Assembly: GCA_020630035.1 (NCBI GenBank)
Contig: JAHDCB010000010.1
Coordinates: 4,769-18,285, forward strand
Direction: 5' to 3'
Source: Gammaproteobacteria bacterium
GTDB lineage: Bacteria > Pseudomonadota > Gammaproteobacteria > Chromatiales > Chromatiaceae
DNA: 13,517 nt
Of the stretch, positions 1 to 7,388 are shown piece by piece (positions within the stretch are counted from its first letter, which is position 1; the number at the start of each line of letters is the position of its first letter). Under the pieces are notes generated by a model. That model saw only the letters and a program-made list of their open reading frames with translations, was not told the origin of the DNA and searched no databases. The position numbers and the translations under genes are program-made.

Positions 1-4
1 ACGA

Positions 5-134
5 TGTTTGTCAGGATAGATGCCCACTATACTACACCGAATCTGTCTAGTTGAACCCACCAGGGGATGTCCGCACTCAGCTCCGACATTCTCATTTCAC
101 TTTGTGAGAGCGTGCTCATCTATCCTGACAAACA
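5..134. repeat. 18-bp inverted repeat bracketing the mfd stop codon (possible mini-element)
   Basis: Bases 5-22 read TGTTTGTCAGGATAGATG and bases 117-134 are its exact reverse complement, separated by 94 bases. The outer ends are 5'-TG and CA-3', as in terminal inverted repeats of many insertion sequences and of short non-autonomous elements. The right arm encodes the last residues of Mfd (VCQDR and stop). The interior has no convincing gene. A loop this long is unlikely to be a transcription terminator. No target-site duplication is visible, but the left arm is only 4 bases from the window edge, so the element may extend beyond view. The repeat is seen directly; its mobile-element nature is inferred. 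Confidence 0.55.
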
Positions 135-3100
135 CTGCCTGTGAGGTGATCCAGCAGCTCTGTGACCACTCGCACCCGTTCGGCAGGCTCGGACATCTGG
201 GCATAAAAGTGCAGTTTTGTTGGCCCGTCCAGCTTAAAGTCCTTCGGACGTGACTGAATCAAGGCGATCAGATGTTCACCTGCGATTTTGGGCTGCTCAG
301 CAAACACTAGTCGTCCGCCCTGTGGGCCGGCTTCTATCTTGCGGATACCCAGGGCTGTCAGGCGCAGCTTCAGTCCGGTGACATCCATCAGATGCTGCGT
401 CGGTTCCGGCAGCAGGCCAAACCGGTCAATCATCTCAATCTTGAGTTCACGTAACGCAGCTTGGTCGGTTGCTGACGCAATCCGCTTGTACTGGATCAGG
501 CGCAGGTGCACGTCCGGCACATAATCATCCGGCAACAGTGCTGGGATATGCAGGTCGACTTGTGACATGGGCTCCAACGGCTGGGTCAGTTCAATCTGCT
601 TGCCGGAGCGAATGGCTTCGACTGCCCGTTCCAGCATTTCGGTATATAAGGTGAAGCCGATTTCGTGAATCTGACCGCTCTGCTCGTCGCCGAGTAACTC
701 GCCTGCTCCACGAATCTCCATATCATGTGTCGCCAGGGTAAAGCCGGCTCCCAGGTCTTCCAGCGCAGTAATCGCATCAATCCGCTTGCGTGCGTCGGCA
801 GTCATACTCTTCGGCGGTGGCGTCAGCAGGTACGCATAGGCGCGATGATGCGAACGGCCAACTCGTCCGCGCAATTGGTGTAGCTGTGCCAGCCCCAGCT
901 TATCTGCCCGGTCTATGATAATGGTGTTTGCGGTTGGCACGTCAATGCCGCTTTCCACGATGGTGGTGCACACCAGAATATGAAAGCGCTGATGATAAAA
1001 ATCGCGCATGATCCGTTCCAGCTCGCGTTCCCGCATCTGGCCATGCGCAAATTCCACCCGGGCCTGGGGAACGAGCTGCGAGATTTTGTCCGCAGTTTTC
1101 GCAATTGTGTCGACACTATTGTGTAAAAAATAGACCTGACCACCGCGACTGATCTCGCGCTGACAGGCCTCCGCAATGCGAGTATCGCTCCATTCGGTGA
1201 TAAACGTCTTGATCGGGTGCCGGGCGGCGGGCGGCGTGGCAATAATCGACAGATCACGCATCCCGGACATCGCCATATTCAGCGTGCGCGGGATCGGGGT
1301 GGCGGTCATGGTCAGAATATCCACCTCCGCCCGCAGCGCCTTCAGCCGTTCTTTATGCCGCACCCCGAATCGGTGCTCTTCGTCAATAATCACCAGCCCC
1401 AGGTCACTGAAGCGGATACTGGTATTCAGCAGCTTATGGGTGCCGATCAGAATATCCAGGGTGCCATCTGCCAGTTCTTTGGCGATCTTTGTGCTGTCTT
1501 TTTGCGAACGAAACCGTGACAAGATGCCTACCCGGACCGGCCAGTCCGCAAACCGGTCGGCAAAATTTTCGTAATGTTGTTGAGCCAGCAGTGTTGTTGG
1601 CACCAGTACGGCCACCTGTTTGCCGCTATTGACCGCCAGAAAAGCCGCGCGCATCGCAACTTCTGTCTTGCCGAACCCGACATCGCCACACACCACCCGA
1701 TCCATCGGCCGGGTAGCGGTCATGTCAGCCATGACTGCCTGAATCGCCTTGGCCTGATCCGGCGTTTCTTCAAACTCAAACGCGGCAGCAAATTGCTGAT
1801 ACTCAGAGCTCGGCTCCGGCAGGGCCTGGCCGACCCGTGCAGCACGTTGGGCATAAATATCCAGCAATTCAGCTGCGACATCATGCAGGCGTTGAGCGGC
1901 CTTATGTTTCGCCTTTTCCCACTGGTTGCTACCGAGTCGATGCAGTGGTGCATTGTCTGCTGACGCACCGGTATAGCGGCTGATCAGGTGTAGGTCGGCA
2001 ACCGGGACATACAACTTGTCTGACTGGGCATATTCCAGCATCAGAAACTCGGTGGTGACATCACCGACTTCCAGCACTTGCAGCCCCTGATAACGGCCCA
2101 CACCATGAGCTTCGTGTACCACCGGTGAGCCGACCTGCAACTCAGCTAAATTGCGAATCACCAGGTCGGCGTCTGGCCCTTTGCGCTGGCGTCGCCGCTG
2201 GCGTACCCGCTCACCCAGCAGCAATGCCTCCGGAATCAGCGCGATGCCCGGGTCTTGCAACCACAAACCTTGTTCCAGCGGTGCCACAGTCAGGCAGTGT
2301 GTTGCATCCAGCGCCAGAAACTCCGACCAGTCTGCAACCAGGTGTGGGCGTATCTGTGCTTGCTGCAATGTTTCCAGCAGGGCCTCTCGCCGCCCGGCGG
2401 TTTCTGCCACAAACAACACTCGTCCGGGCTGCTTCGCTAAAAACAGGCGCAACGCAGTGGTTGGTTCTTCGGCGCGTGACTGTAACTCCAGCTTCGGCAG
2501 TGCTTTCGGTGCGAAATTCTGATCCCGCGCAATCGATTGCGAGTGGTGCTGCAATTGCAAAAACGGCTGGAGGCCAACCTGTAATTCAGTTGCGGTCAGA
2601 TACAAGGCTTCTGGCTTCAGCAACGGGCGTTCAATATCGGCGCAGCGTTGCTGATAACGTTCATCCACCTGCGCAAAATAAGATCGGGCTTCGTCTGGCA
2701 GTGCCTGCGGATAACTCGCCAGCGTGTGTGTCGGCAGGTAATCCAGCAATGTTGCGGTCTCGTGATGAAACAACGGCAGATAATATTCAATGCCACCGGG
2801 TAATTGTTGCTCGCTGACATCGCGATAAATCAGGCTGCGTTGTGGATCGCCGCTAAAGGTTTCGCGCCAGGTGGACCGAAATCGGCTGATCGCATCTTTA
2901 TCTAGTGGAAACTCACGTGCTGGCAACAACGTGATCTGGTCGATTTTTTGTTCGGTGCGCTGGGTCTCCGGGTCAAAGGTGCGAATCGAATCCAGTTCAT
3001 CATCCAGCAGATCCAGTCGCAAAGGTGTGGTACTACCCATCGGAAACAGATCGATCAGCGAGCCGCGTACCGCAAACTCACCATGGGTCATCACTTGCGC

Positions 3101-3565
3101 CACCGCCTGATATCCGGCCTGTTCCAGCCGGCGCCGGAACAGATCAAAATCCAGCGTCTGACCCGTTTGTAACACCAGACTGTGCGCATCCAGAAAGCCA
3201 GGTGGCAGAATCCGCTGCATCAGGGTGGCAACCGGCACCACCACGATACCGCGTTGCAAACCACGCAGCCGATGCAGCGTCAGCAGACGTTCTGACACCA
3301 GTTCCGGCAGCGGTGAAAACACATCATAAGGCAGTGTCTCCCAGTCCGGAAAATGGATGATCGGCAGATCGTCCGGGGCAAAAAAACGCAATTCTGCCGC
3401 GATCTGCTCCGCATGCTGCACATCTGTCGTCACCAGTAGCACTGGCCCGGGGTGCTGTTGCGCCGCTTGTGCCAGGGCCAGATGCAGCAGCGTGTCTCGT
3501 GCGGCACCCCAGGTGACGGATGGACGATTTGTGTCCGGTAATAACGGAGAAAATGGAGATAACAT
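116..3565 (-). CDS. mfd: Transcription-repair coupling factor Mfd
   Basis: This is an ATP-dependent DNA translocase that removes RNA polymerase stalled at lesions and recruits UvrA for nucleotide excision repair. The 1149 residues match the usual family length (E. coli about 1148). An N-terminal UvrB-like region (about 1-340) contains the typical FPDWETLPYD stretch. An RNA polymerase-interacting region lies around 470-545. The superfamily 2 helicase core has Walker A GDVGFGKT at 627-634, DEEH at 728-731, TATPIPRT at 754-761 and QLRGRVGRS at 897-905. The TRG region has HDMEIRGAGELLG at about 947-959, followed by the C-terminal UvrA-inhibitory domain. The ATG start at 3565 has no clear Shine-Dalgarno sequence, but it gives the expected N-terminus. 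The last codons fall in an inverted repeat, so the extreme C-terminus (VCQDR) may not be ancestral. The gene is separated from the AT-rich island by a long hairpin repeat and probably has its own promoter, which I could not define. Confidence 0.98.
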   Translation of the reverse strand: MLSPFSPLLPDTNRPSVTWGAARDTLLHLALAQAAQQHPGPVLLVTTDVQHAEQIAAELRFFAPDDLPIIHFPDWETLPYDVFSPLPELVSERLLTLHRLRGLQRGIVVVPVATLMQRILPPGFLDAHSLVLQTGQTLDFDLFRRRLEQAGYQAVAQVMTHGEFAVRGSLIDLFPMGSTTPLRLDLLDDELDSIRTFDPETQRTEQKIDQITLLPAREFPLDKDAISRFRSTWRETFSGDPQRSLIYRDVSEQQLPGGIEYYLPLFHHETATLLDYLPTHTLASYPQALPDEARSYFAQVDERYQQRCADIERPLLKPEALYLTATELQVGLQPFLQLQHHSQSIARDQNFAPKALPKLELQSRAEEPTTALRLFLAKQPGRVLFVAETAGRREALLETLQQAQIRPHLVADWSEFLALDATHCLTVAPLEQGLWLQDPGIALIPEALLLGERVRQRRRQRKGPDADLVIRNLAELQVGSPVVHEAHGVGRYQGLQVLEVGDVTTEFLMLEYAQSDKLYVPVADLHLISRYTGASADNAPLHRLGSNQWEKAKHKAAQRLHDVAAELLDIYAQRAARVGQALPEPSSEYQQFAAAFEFEETPDQAKAIQAVMADMTATRPMDRVVCGDVGFGKTEVAMRAAFLAVNSGKQVAVLVPTTLLAQQHYENFADRFADWPVRVGILSRFRSQKDSTKIAKELADGTLDILIGTHKLLNTSIRFSDLGLVIIDEEHRFGVRHKERLKALRAEVDILTMTATPIPRTLNMAMSGMRDLSIIATPPAARHPIKTFITEWSDTRIAEACQREISRGGQVYFLHNSVDTIAKTADKISQLVPQARVEFAHGQMRERELERIMRDFYHQRFHILVCTTIVESGIDVPTANTIIIDRADKLGLAQLHQLRGRVGRSHHRAYAYLLTPPPKSMTADARKRIDAITALEDLGAGFTLATHDMEIRGAGELLGDEQSGQIHEIGFTLYTEMLERAVEAIRSGKQIELTQPLEPMSQVDLHIPALLPDDYVPDVHLRLIQYKRIASATDQAALRELKIEMIDRFGLLPEPTQHLMDVTGLKLRLTALGIRKIEAGPQGGRLVFAEQPKIAGEHLIALIQSRPKDFKLDGPTKLHFYAQMSEPAERVRVVTELLDHLTGSVCQDR

Positions 3566-3612
3566 AAAACTGTGTAGTGTTCGGTGTCAGTTTGGGGTTA
3601 CATGCAACTGTG

Positions 3613-3716
3613 GCGTTATCCGCATCTCCTCTCCGAGGTACGCCATAAACCCATCCGTGGGGGCTCGGCTGCGGCCGTCCATGGCCGCGCCCTCGGAGAG
3701 GAGATGCGGGTAACGC
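3613..3716. repeat. Intergenic palindromic repeat, copy A
   Basis: The arms at 3613-3638 and 3691-3716 are 26 bases each and complementary with one mismatch. The left arm begins GCGTTATCCGCATCTCC and the right arm ends GGGTAACGC. Inside are two smaller hairpins, CCCA/TGGG (3650-3661) and GCGGCC/GGCCGC (3671-3688). The core 3640-3680, read on the minus strand, aligns with 5546-5585 on the plus strand with six mismatches and one gap, so this is one of two copies of a repeat family. It lies between the small nuclease-like gene and mfd and could also act as a transcription barrier. There is no T-run after the stem, so a classical intrinsic terminator is unlikely. Confidence 0.8.
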
Positions 3717-3726
3717 CCTTGCAGTG

Positions 3727-3743
3727 AAGTGGTGTCACCACCT
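3727..3743 (-). terminator. Weak hairpin downstream of the nuclease-like gene
   Basis: On the minus strand, 27 bases past the stop codon of the small gene, a short stem AGGTGGT/ACCACTT (one G-U pair) closes a 3-base loop. It is followed only by TTCACTG rather than a T-run. It might contribute to termination at the end of the two-gene unit together with repeat A. The evidence is weak. Confidence 0.2.
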
Positions 3744-3769
3744 TTGTAGCTATTTTTAAATCAGGCAAT

Positions 3770-4216
3770 TCATGCGTCGACTTTTTTCTTTCCGGAAATA
3801 AAAAACAATTTGGCATGATATTTTTTTCTGAATTCTTTATCAAAACTTTGTGATTTTGCCACATATTTTGGCACGCGTCTCGATACTATGAAGCATTCTT
3901 TTTTTGTTGATTGATAACGATGTTTGGTTTTCTCTAACGTTTCAATAAGTTGTGATCTTGCCACCTCAACATCACATCCTTTTAACTCCACATATAATGC
4001 GCGGTTTCTGTTTATTTTAGTTTGAGAGATAACAAATAGCCAGTCGCATTGTTTATGCTGGTCAGTCGTACCATCCGACAGACAGCCATCAACCTTAATC
4101 TTTGCTATTTTAAATCTGCTGGCGTTACTCAATGTAAATTTGCTTTTACGCTCTTTAACGACAATGAGAGGATCTGTTGTGTATTTAGTGCATTTTGCAT
4201 AATTTATGTATGTCAT
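3770..4216 (-). CDS. Small basic protein with PD-(D/E)XK nuclease-like signature
   Basis: I do not recognise a named family. With the ATG at 4216 the product is 148 residues, rich in Lys and Arg, with no signal peptide or membrane segment. The middle reads CDWLFVI, then ALYVELKG, then a helix with ARSQLIETL. This places an Asp (58) 19 residues before a Glu-x-Lys pair (E77, K79), with a Gln (89) in the following helix. That spacing on hydrophobic strands is typical of PD-(D/E)XK nucleases. The assignment is inference from the motif. The upstream ATPase gene stops at 4218, one base before this ATG, and GGTGAG lies four bases upstream, so translation is probably coupled. In-frame GTG codons at 4225 and 4228 would overlap the ATPase gene and are alternative starts. 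Base composition is AT-rich, like its partner and unlike the surrounding genes. It is likely the effector of a two-gene module. Confidence 0.75.
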   Translation of the reverse strand: MTYINYAKCTKYTTDPLIVVKERKSKFTLSNASRFKIAKIKVDGCLSDGTTDQHKQCDWLFVISQTKINRNRALYVELKGCDVEVARSQLIETLEKTKHRYQSTKKECFIVSRRVPKYVAKSQSFDKEFRKKYHAKLFFISGKKKVDA

Positions 4217-4217
4217 T

Positions 4218-5462
4218 TCACTCACCACGCAGATCTAGCAATGCATCGGCTACCTGTCCAAAGTGATCAGAGATACCATCCAGAATGTCCCCACCAATCA
4301 TCTGATATTCTTCATCCCGGATAGATTTCACTTCACCGTCACAAATTGTATAAGCGGCCACATCCGAAAAAGGAATCGGCACGCCATACCCATTCAACTC
4401 AGTAAACTTTTCCGGAGCCATTTTCCCAGCTTCAACTATCTCGGCTGCCAGGATATGATTATTCAGTGCTGACAGAATATAAGGGCTGTGCGAGGTCAGG
4501 AAAAAACGGGTCTGGTACTCCGCGTAAAGATGAGAAAAAAAAGCCATTACCTTGCTTTGCGCTTCAGGAAACAGGTGTGCCTCCGGCTCCTCAATAAAAA
4601 AAAGTTTATTTTTTTGACTGTGGCCAACGATATAAGTAGCTAGGGTTAGTAGCAAAGGCAAAGCTTCCTGCTGACCCGATGAAGCCTGAGCCAGATTAAC
4701 TTTACGATTATTTTGAATAATCCAGTCCTGATCATCAATGTTTTGATAATGTCCTTGAATTACATCAGACATTAAATTCATCAGGGTTTTCATGTTCTGA
4801 TCTGGGTATTCATTTTGCTTATGCTTTTGTTTGCAAACTTCGTAAAATGAACCGAACTTTTTTACAAAAGGGTCAATGTCGATATCGTGGGCCATGAAAT
4901 TGAAGATACTATTTTGCAGGTTGGCAAAAAATGATCGGGCTGCAGGAATAAAAAAATTATTTGAATATGTGTGTTGATAACCTGAAATTTGCATTATTCT
5001 GTCTAGCATAATTGGAATGTCTTTAACATCATATCCTTCGTGAATCATATCTGATGGTATGGCTTCTTTTAAATTTTCTGAAAACTCATTTTTTATTTCA
5101 TCATAGTTTTTTTCAGAATCATATTGCAGGCTCAATTGAGCATGCTTTTCCGCTTTACTTTTTTTTAATTCAACCTGGTAATCAGTCGATTGGTAGTAGA
5201 TTAAAAACTCTTCTTCTTGCCATGCATAATCCGGAAATATTTCATAAAAATCTTTCAGGATCATACTTTTCATATTTTGTTCTTTTTTTTGTAATGTCAC
5301 TGCTCGACTTACGTGGTAAGGAATGCTTTTAAAGAAATAACATAACTTGGCGATCAGGCTTTTGCCACTGGCTTGTGGGCCAATTAACAAAGTAATCTTG
5401 TTGAGCTGGAGTTCTGCTTTCTTAATAACCAGAAAGTTTTCGATATAGAGTGTTTCATTCAT
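4218..5462 (-). CDS. ABC/AAA-type ATPase (AAA_15/AAA_21-like), putative defence ATPase
   Basis: This is a soluble ATPase of 414 residues from the ATG at 5462. It has Walker A GPQASGKS at 28-35, a conserved-looking PAARS stretch at 173-177, an ABC signature-like ASSGQQE at 260-266, Walker B with IEEPEAH at 290-296 (catalytic Glu 292) and a switch histidine in TSHSPY (H325). This arrangement belongs to the SMC/ABC-like overcoming-lysogenization-defect (OLD) group of ATPases used as sensors in many anti-phage systems. Only about 90 residues follow the switch histidine, too few for the TOPRIM nuclease domain of OLD or GajA. I chose 5462 because GGAAG sits 8 bases upstream and the first beta-strand starts shortly after. 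An in-frame ATG at 5495 would add 11 residues (425 total) but has a poor ribosome-binding site. The gene is AT-rich (for example 21 G+C in 60 bases at 5101-5160) and has several 7-8 base homopolymer runs. It is coupled to the nuclease-like gene downstream. Confidence 0.85.
   Translation of the reverse strand: MNETLYIENFLVIKKAELQLNKITLLIGPQASGKSLIAKLCYFFKSIPYHVSRAVTLQKKEQNMKSMILKDFYEIFPDYAWQEEEFLIYYQSTDYQVELKKSKAEKHAQLSLQYDSEKNYDEIKNEFSENLKEAIPSDMIHEGYDVKDIPIMLDRIMQISGYQHTYSNNFFIPAARSFFANLQNSIFNFMAHDIDIDPFVKKFGSFYEVCKQKHKQNEYPDQNMKTLMNLMSDVIQGHYQNIDDQDWIIQNNRKVNLAQASSGQQEALPLLLTLATYIVGHSQKNKLFFIEEPEAHLFPEAQSKVMAFFSHLYAEYQTRFFLTSHSPYILSALNNHILAAEIVEAGKMAPEKFTELNGYGVPIPFSDVAAYTICDGEVKSIRDEEYQMIGGDILDGISDHFGQVADALLDLRGE
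4221..4226 (-). promoter_or_regulatory. Ribosome-binding site for the nuclease-like gene
   Basis: GGTGAG on the minus strand lies inside the last codons of the ATPase gene. It is followed by TGAA, then ATG at 4216, and the TGA is the ATPase stop. This supports the ATG at 4216 and translational coupling over the GTG alternatives. Confidence 0.5.
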
Positions 5463-5470
5463 AGTGTCAT

Positions 5471-5475
5471 CTTCC
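5471..5475 (-). promoter_or_regulatory. Ribosome-binding site for the island ATPase
   Basis: GGAAG on the minus strand lies 8 bases before the ATG at 5462. It decides between this start and the in-frame ATG at 5495, which lacks a comparable site. Confidence 0.5.
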
Positions 5476-5509
5476 GATCCACGATACAAATTCATGGCAC
5501 TGCATCAGG

Positions 5510-5608
5510 GTTGCCCGGTGTGTTCTCCGGGGGCGTCTGCGGCCAGGACGGCCGCAGCGAGCCTCCATGGACGGATTCACGGCGTCCCCCGGAGGACTGC
5601 CGGGTAAC
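5510..5608. repeat. Intergenic palindromic repeat, copy B
   Basis: The outer arms pair as GTTGCCCGG (5510-5518) with CCGGGTAAC (5600-5608). After a small internal loop, GTTCTCCGGGGG (5522-5533) pairs with CCCCCGGAGGAC (5586-5597), with one G-U pair. Inside, CTGCGGCC (5537-5544) and GGCCGCAG (5550-5557) form a perfect 8-bp stem. The core at 5546-5585 is homologous to copy A in the opposite orientation, while the arms differ in sequence but stay self-complementary. It separates msbA from the island. It may block or attenuate read-through from the msbA transcript, but no T-run supports a standard terminator. A perfect 10-base palindrome, TGATATATCA (5611-5620), sits immediately beside its right end. 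Confidence 0.8.
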
Positions 5609-5646
5609 GCTGATATATCAACTGCCTACGCCTACATCGTGCAAAT

Positions 5647-7386
5647 TCAATCTGCGGACTTAGCTGTATACAACCGGGCATAGTGCCCGTCGGGGATGCG
5701 CAATAGCTCAGCATGGGTGCCGGTCTCGACGATCCGCCCGGCGGCCAGCACCACGATCTGATCGGCATGTTCTATCGTACTCAGCCGATGCGCGATCACC
5801 AGGGTGGTGCGGCCCCGGCGCAGTGTGTTCAGTGCTTGTTGCACGGCGCGTTCGGCAGTGGTATCCAGTGCTGAGGTGGCCTCGTCCAGGATCAGGATGC
5901 GTGCATCCTGCAGGATGGCTCGCGCGATGGCGATACGCTGCCGCTGGCCGCCAGACAGGCGTACTCCATCCTCGCCGACGAGCGTCTGGTAACCTTCTGG
6001 CAATGCCTGGATAAAGTCATGTGCATCGGCTGCCTGGGCGGCTGCGATGATCGCAGACTGAGCTGGCGGCGGTTCCATGCCATACCCGATGTTGGCGGTG
6101 ATGGTATCGTTGAACAGGGATGTTTCCTGGCTGACCAGTGCGATCTGGGCCCGCAAGGTGGTCAGTGGTAGTGTCTGAATATCCAGGCCATCGATCTGTA
6201 TCCGGCCCGAAGTGGTGTTGTACAGACGCGGGATCAGGTTGACCAGTGTGCTTTTGCCGCTGCCGGAGGCGCCGACAAATGCGATGGTCTTCCCGGCGGG
6301 AATGTCCAGGTTAATCTGGTGTAGCGTATTCTGTTTTGCCTGCGGATACCGGAAGCCGACCTGATGCAGTTCAATCCGGCCTACTGGTTGTGGCCAGGTT
6401 GCCTGACCCTGATCCTTTTCAATGGGTGTATCCAGTACCTGGAAGATAGTCTCGGTGGCTGCCAGGCCACGTTGCAGCGGTTCATTGATCTTCGCCAGGC
6501 GTTTGATCGGCGAAAATAACAGGCCGAGTGCGGTGAAAAAGGCGACAAATCCGCCGACGCTTAATTGATTTTCTGCGGCATTCCAGGTGCCCAGAAACAA
6601 TACCGCAGCCATCATCATGGCACCGATCACCTCGACGAAAGGCACACTCAGGTTGCTGGCGAGTAAGAACTTGAACCAGTCTCGACGTACCTGGTGCGAC
6701 CGGGCCGTAAAGCGACGCTGTTCATATGCCTGGCCGGCGAAGATCTTGACCACCTTATGCCCGCGCAAGGCTTCTTCCAGGATCTGTGTGGTGTCACCCT
6801 GTGCGGTTTGCAGGTTACGGCTGAGTTGGCGCAGCCGGCGTCCAATCACGATCGCGATCAGCGCAATCAGTGGGATTACGATCAGGATCAGGCCGGCCAG
6901 TTGCCAGTTCAGCCAGAAGATATAGATGATCAGCCCGATAACGGCGAGACTGTCCTTGATCAGTACAGTCAGGACTTCAGTCGCGGCCTGCATCACCTGA
7001 AACACGTCATAGGTGATCTTTGAGACCAGGTTCCCGGTGGTCTGCGTGGCATAAAAATGAGTTGGCATGTGCAGCAAGCGCTGGAACATATCGACCCGCA
7101 ACTGGTGCACGATCCGGGTCGCAATATGGGCAAAGGCCGTTTTGTGGATCAGTGTGGTTAGCCCGCGTACCACAAACAGGCCAACCAGAGCCAGAGGTGC
7201 CCAGGCCTGATAGGCGGTATTTTTGTCGACAAAGGTGCCGTCCAGAATCGGCTTTAACAGCGCTGGAATACCGACCTCGGTCAGAGCCAGTAGCACCATA
7301 AAAAGTAGTCCGACCCCGAATATTAACCGATAGGGCTGCACATAGCGGAGTAGTCGCAGATAGAGCTGGTAAGAACGGGTGTGCAT
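5647..7386 (-). CDS. msbA: Lipid A export ABC transporter, ATP-binding/permease MsbA
   Basis: This inner-membrane homodimeric flippase moves core-lipid A from the cytoplasmic to the periplasmic leaflet. The 579 residues match the family (E. coli 582). The N-terminal transmembrane domain (about 1-310) has hydrophobic segments near 20-45, 62-80, 138-185 and 248-295. The nucleotide-binding domain has Walker A GASGSGKST at 372-380, Q-loop Gln 420, signature LSGGQ at 477-481, Walker B ILILDE ending at 501-502 and switch His 533. AGG lies 6 bases before the ATG. The gene begins 2 bp after the waaL-type stop codon, so it is the last gene of the LPS unit, before repeat B and the island. Other exporters of this type are possible by motif alone, but the LPS neighbours and the length favour MsbA. 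Confidence 0.93.
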   Translation of the reverse strand: MHTRSYQLYLRLLRYVQPYRLIFGVGLLFMVLLALTEVGIPALLKPILDGTFVDKNTAYQAWAPLALVGLFVVRGLTTLIHKTAFAHIATRIVHQLRVDMFQRLLHMPTHFYATQTTGNLVSKITYDVFQVMQAATEVLTVLIKDSLAVIGLIIYIFWLNWQLAGLILIVIPLIALIAIVIGRRLRQLSRNLQTAQGDTTQILEEALRGHKVVKIFAGQAYEQRRFTARSHQVRRDWFKFLLASNLSVPFVEVIGAMMMAAVLFLGTWNAAENQLSVGGFVAFFTALGLLFSPIKRLAKINEPLQRGLAATETIFQVLDTPIEKDQGQATWPQPVGRIELHQVGFRYPQAKQNTLHQINLDIPAGKTIAFVGASGSGKSTLVNLIPRLYNTTSGRIQIDGLDIQTLPLTTLRAQIALVSQETSLFNDTITANIGYGMEPPPAQSAIIAAAQAADAHDFIQALPEGYQTLVGEDGVRLSGGQRQRIAIARAILQDARILILDEATSALDTTAERAVQQALNTLRRGRTTLVIAHRLSTIEHADQIVVLAAGRIVETGTHAELLRIPDGHYARLYTAKSAD

Positions 7387-7388
7387 GT

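Noticed and set aside
2125..2817. Open frame of 230 residues on the plus strand inside mfd
   Set aside because: It is antisense to a clearly conserved Mfd coding region, and its composition is that of a complementary-frame shadow with no recognisable domain.
3357..3713. Plus-strand open frame spanning the mfd start and copy A
   Set aside because: It runs through the mfd coding region in antisense and through the palindrome, with no domain or ribosome-binding site to support it.
3613..3716. Copy A palindrome as an ordinary Rho-independent terminator
   Set aside because: The loop is over 50 bases with internal hairpins, no T-run follows on either strand, and it is homologous to copy B, so a repeat element explains it better.
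5463..5495. Upstream ATG at 5495 as start of the island ATPase
   Set aside because: It has no ribosome-binding site, whereas the ATG at 5462 has GGAAG at 8 bases. It remains a possible alternative.
5611..5646. Promoter for the island just downstream of msbA
   Set aside because: TTGCAC and AT-rich TGATATATCA are present on the minus strand, but the spacing (19-21 bases) is poor and transcription would have to pass through the long palindrome, so I did not call it.
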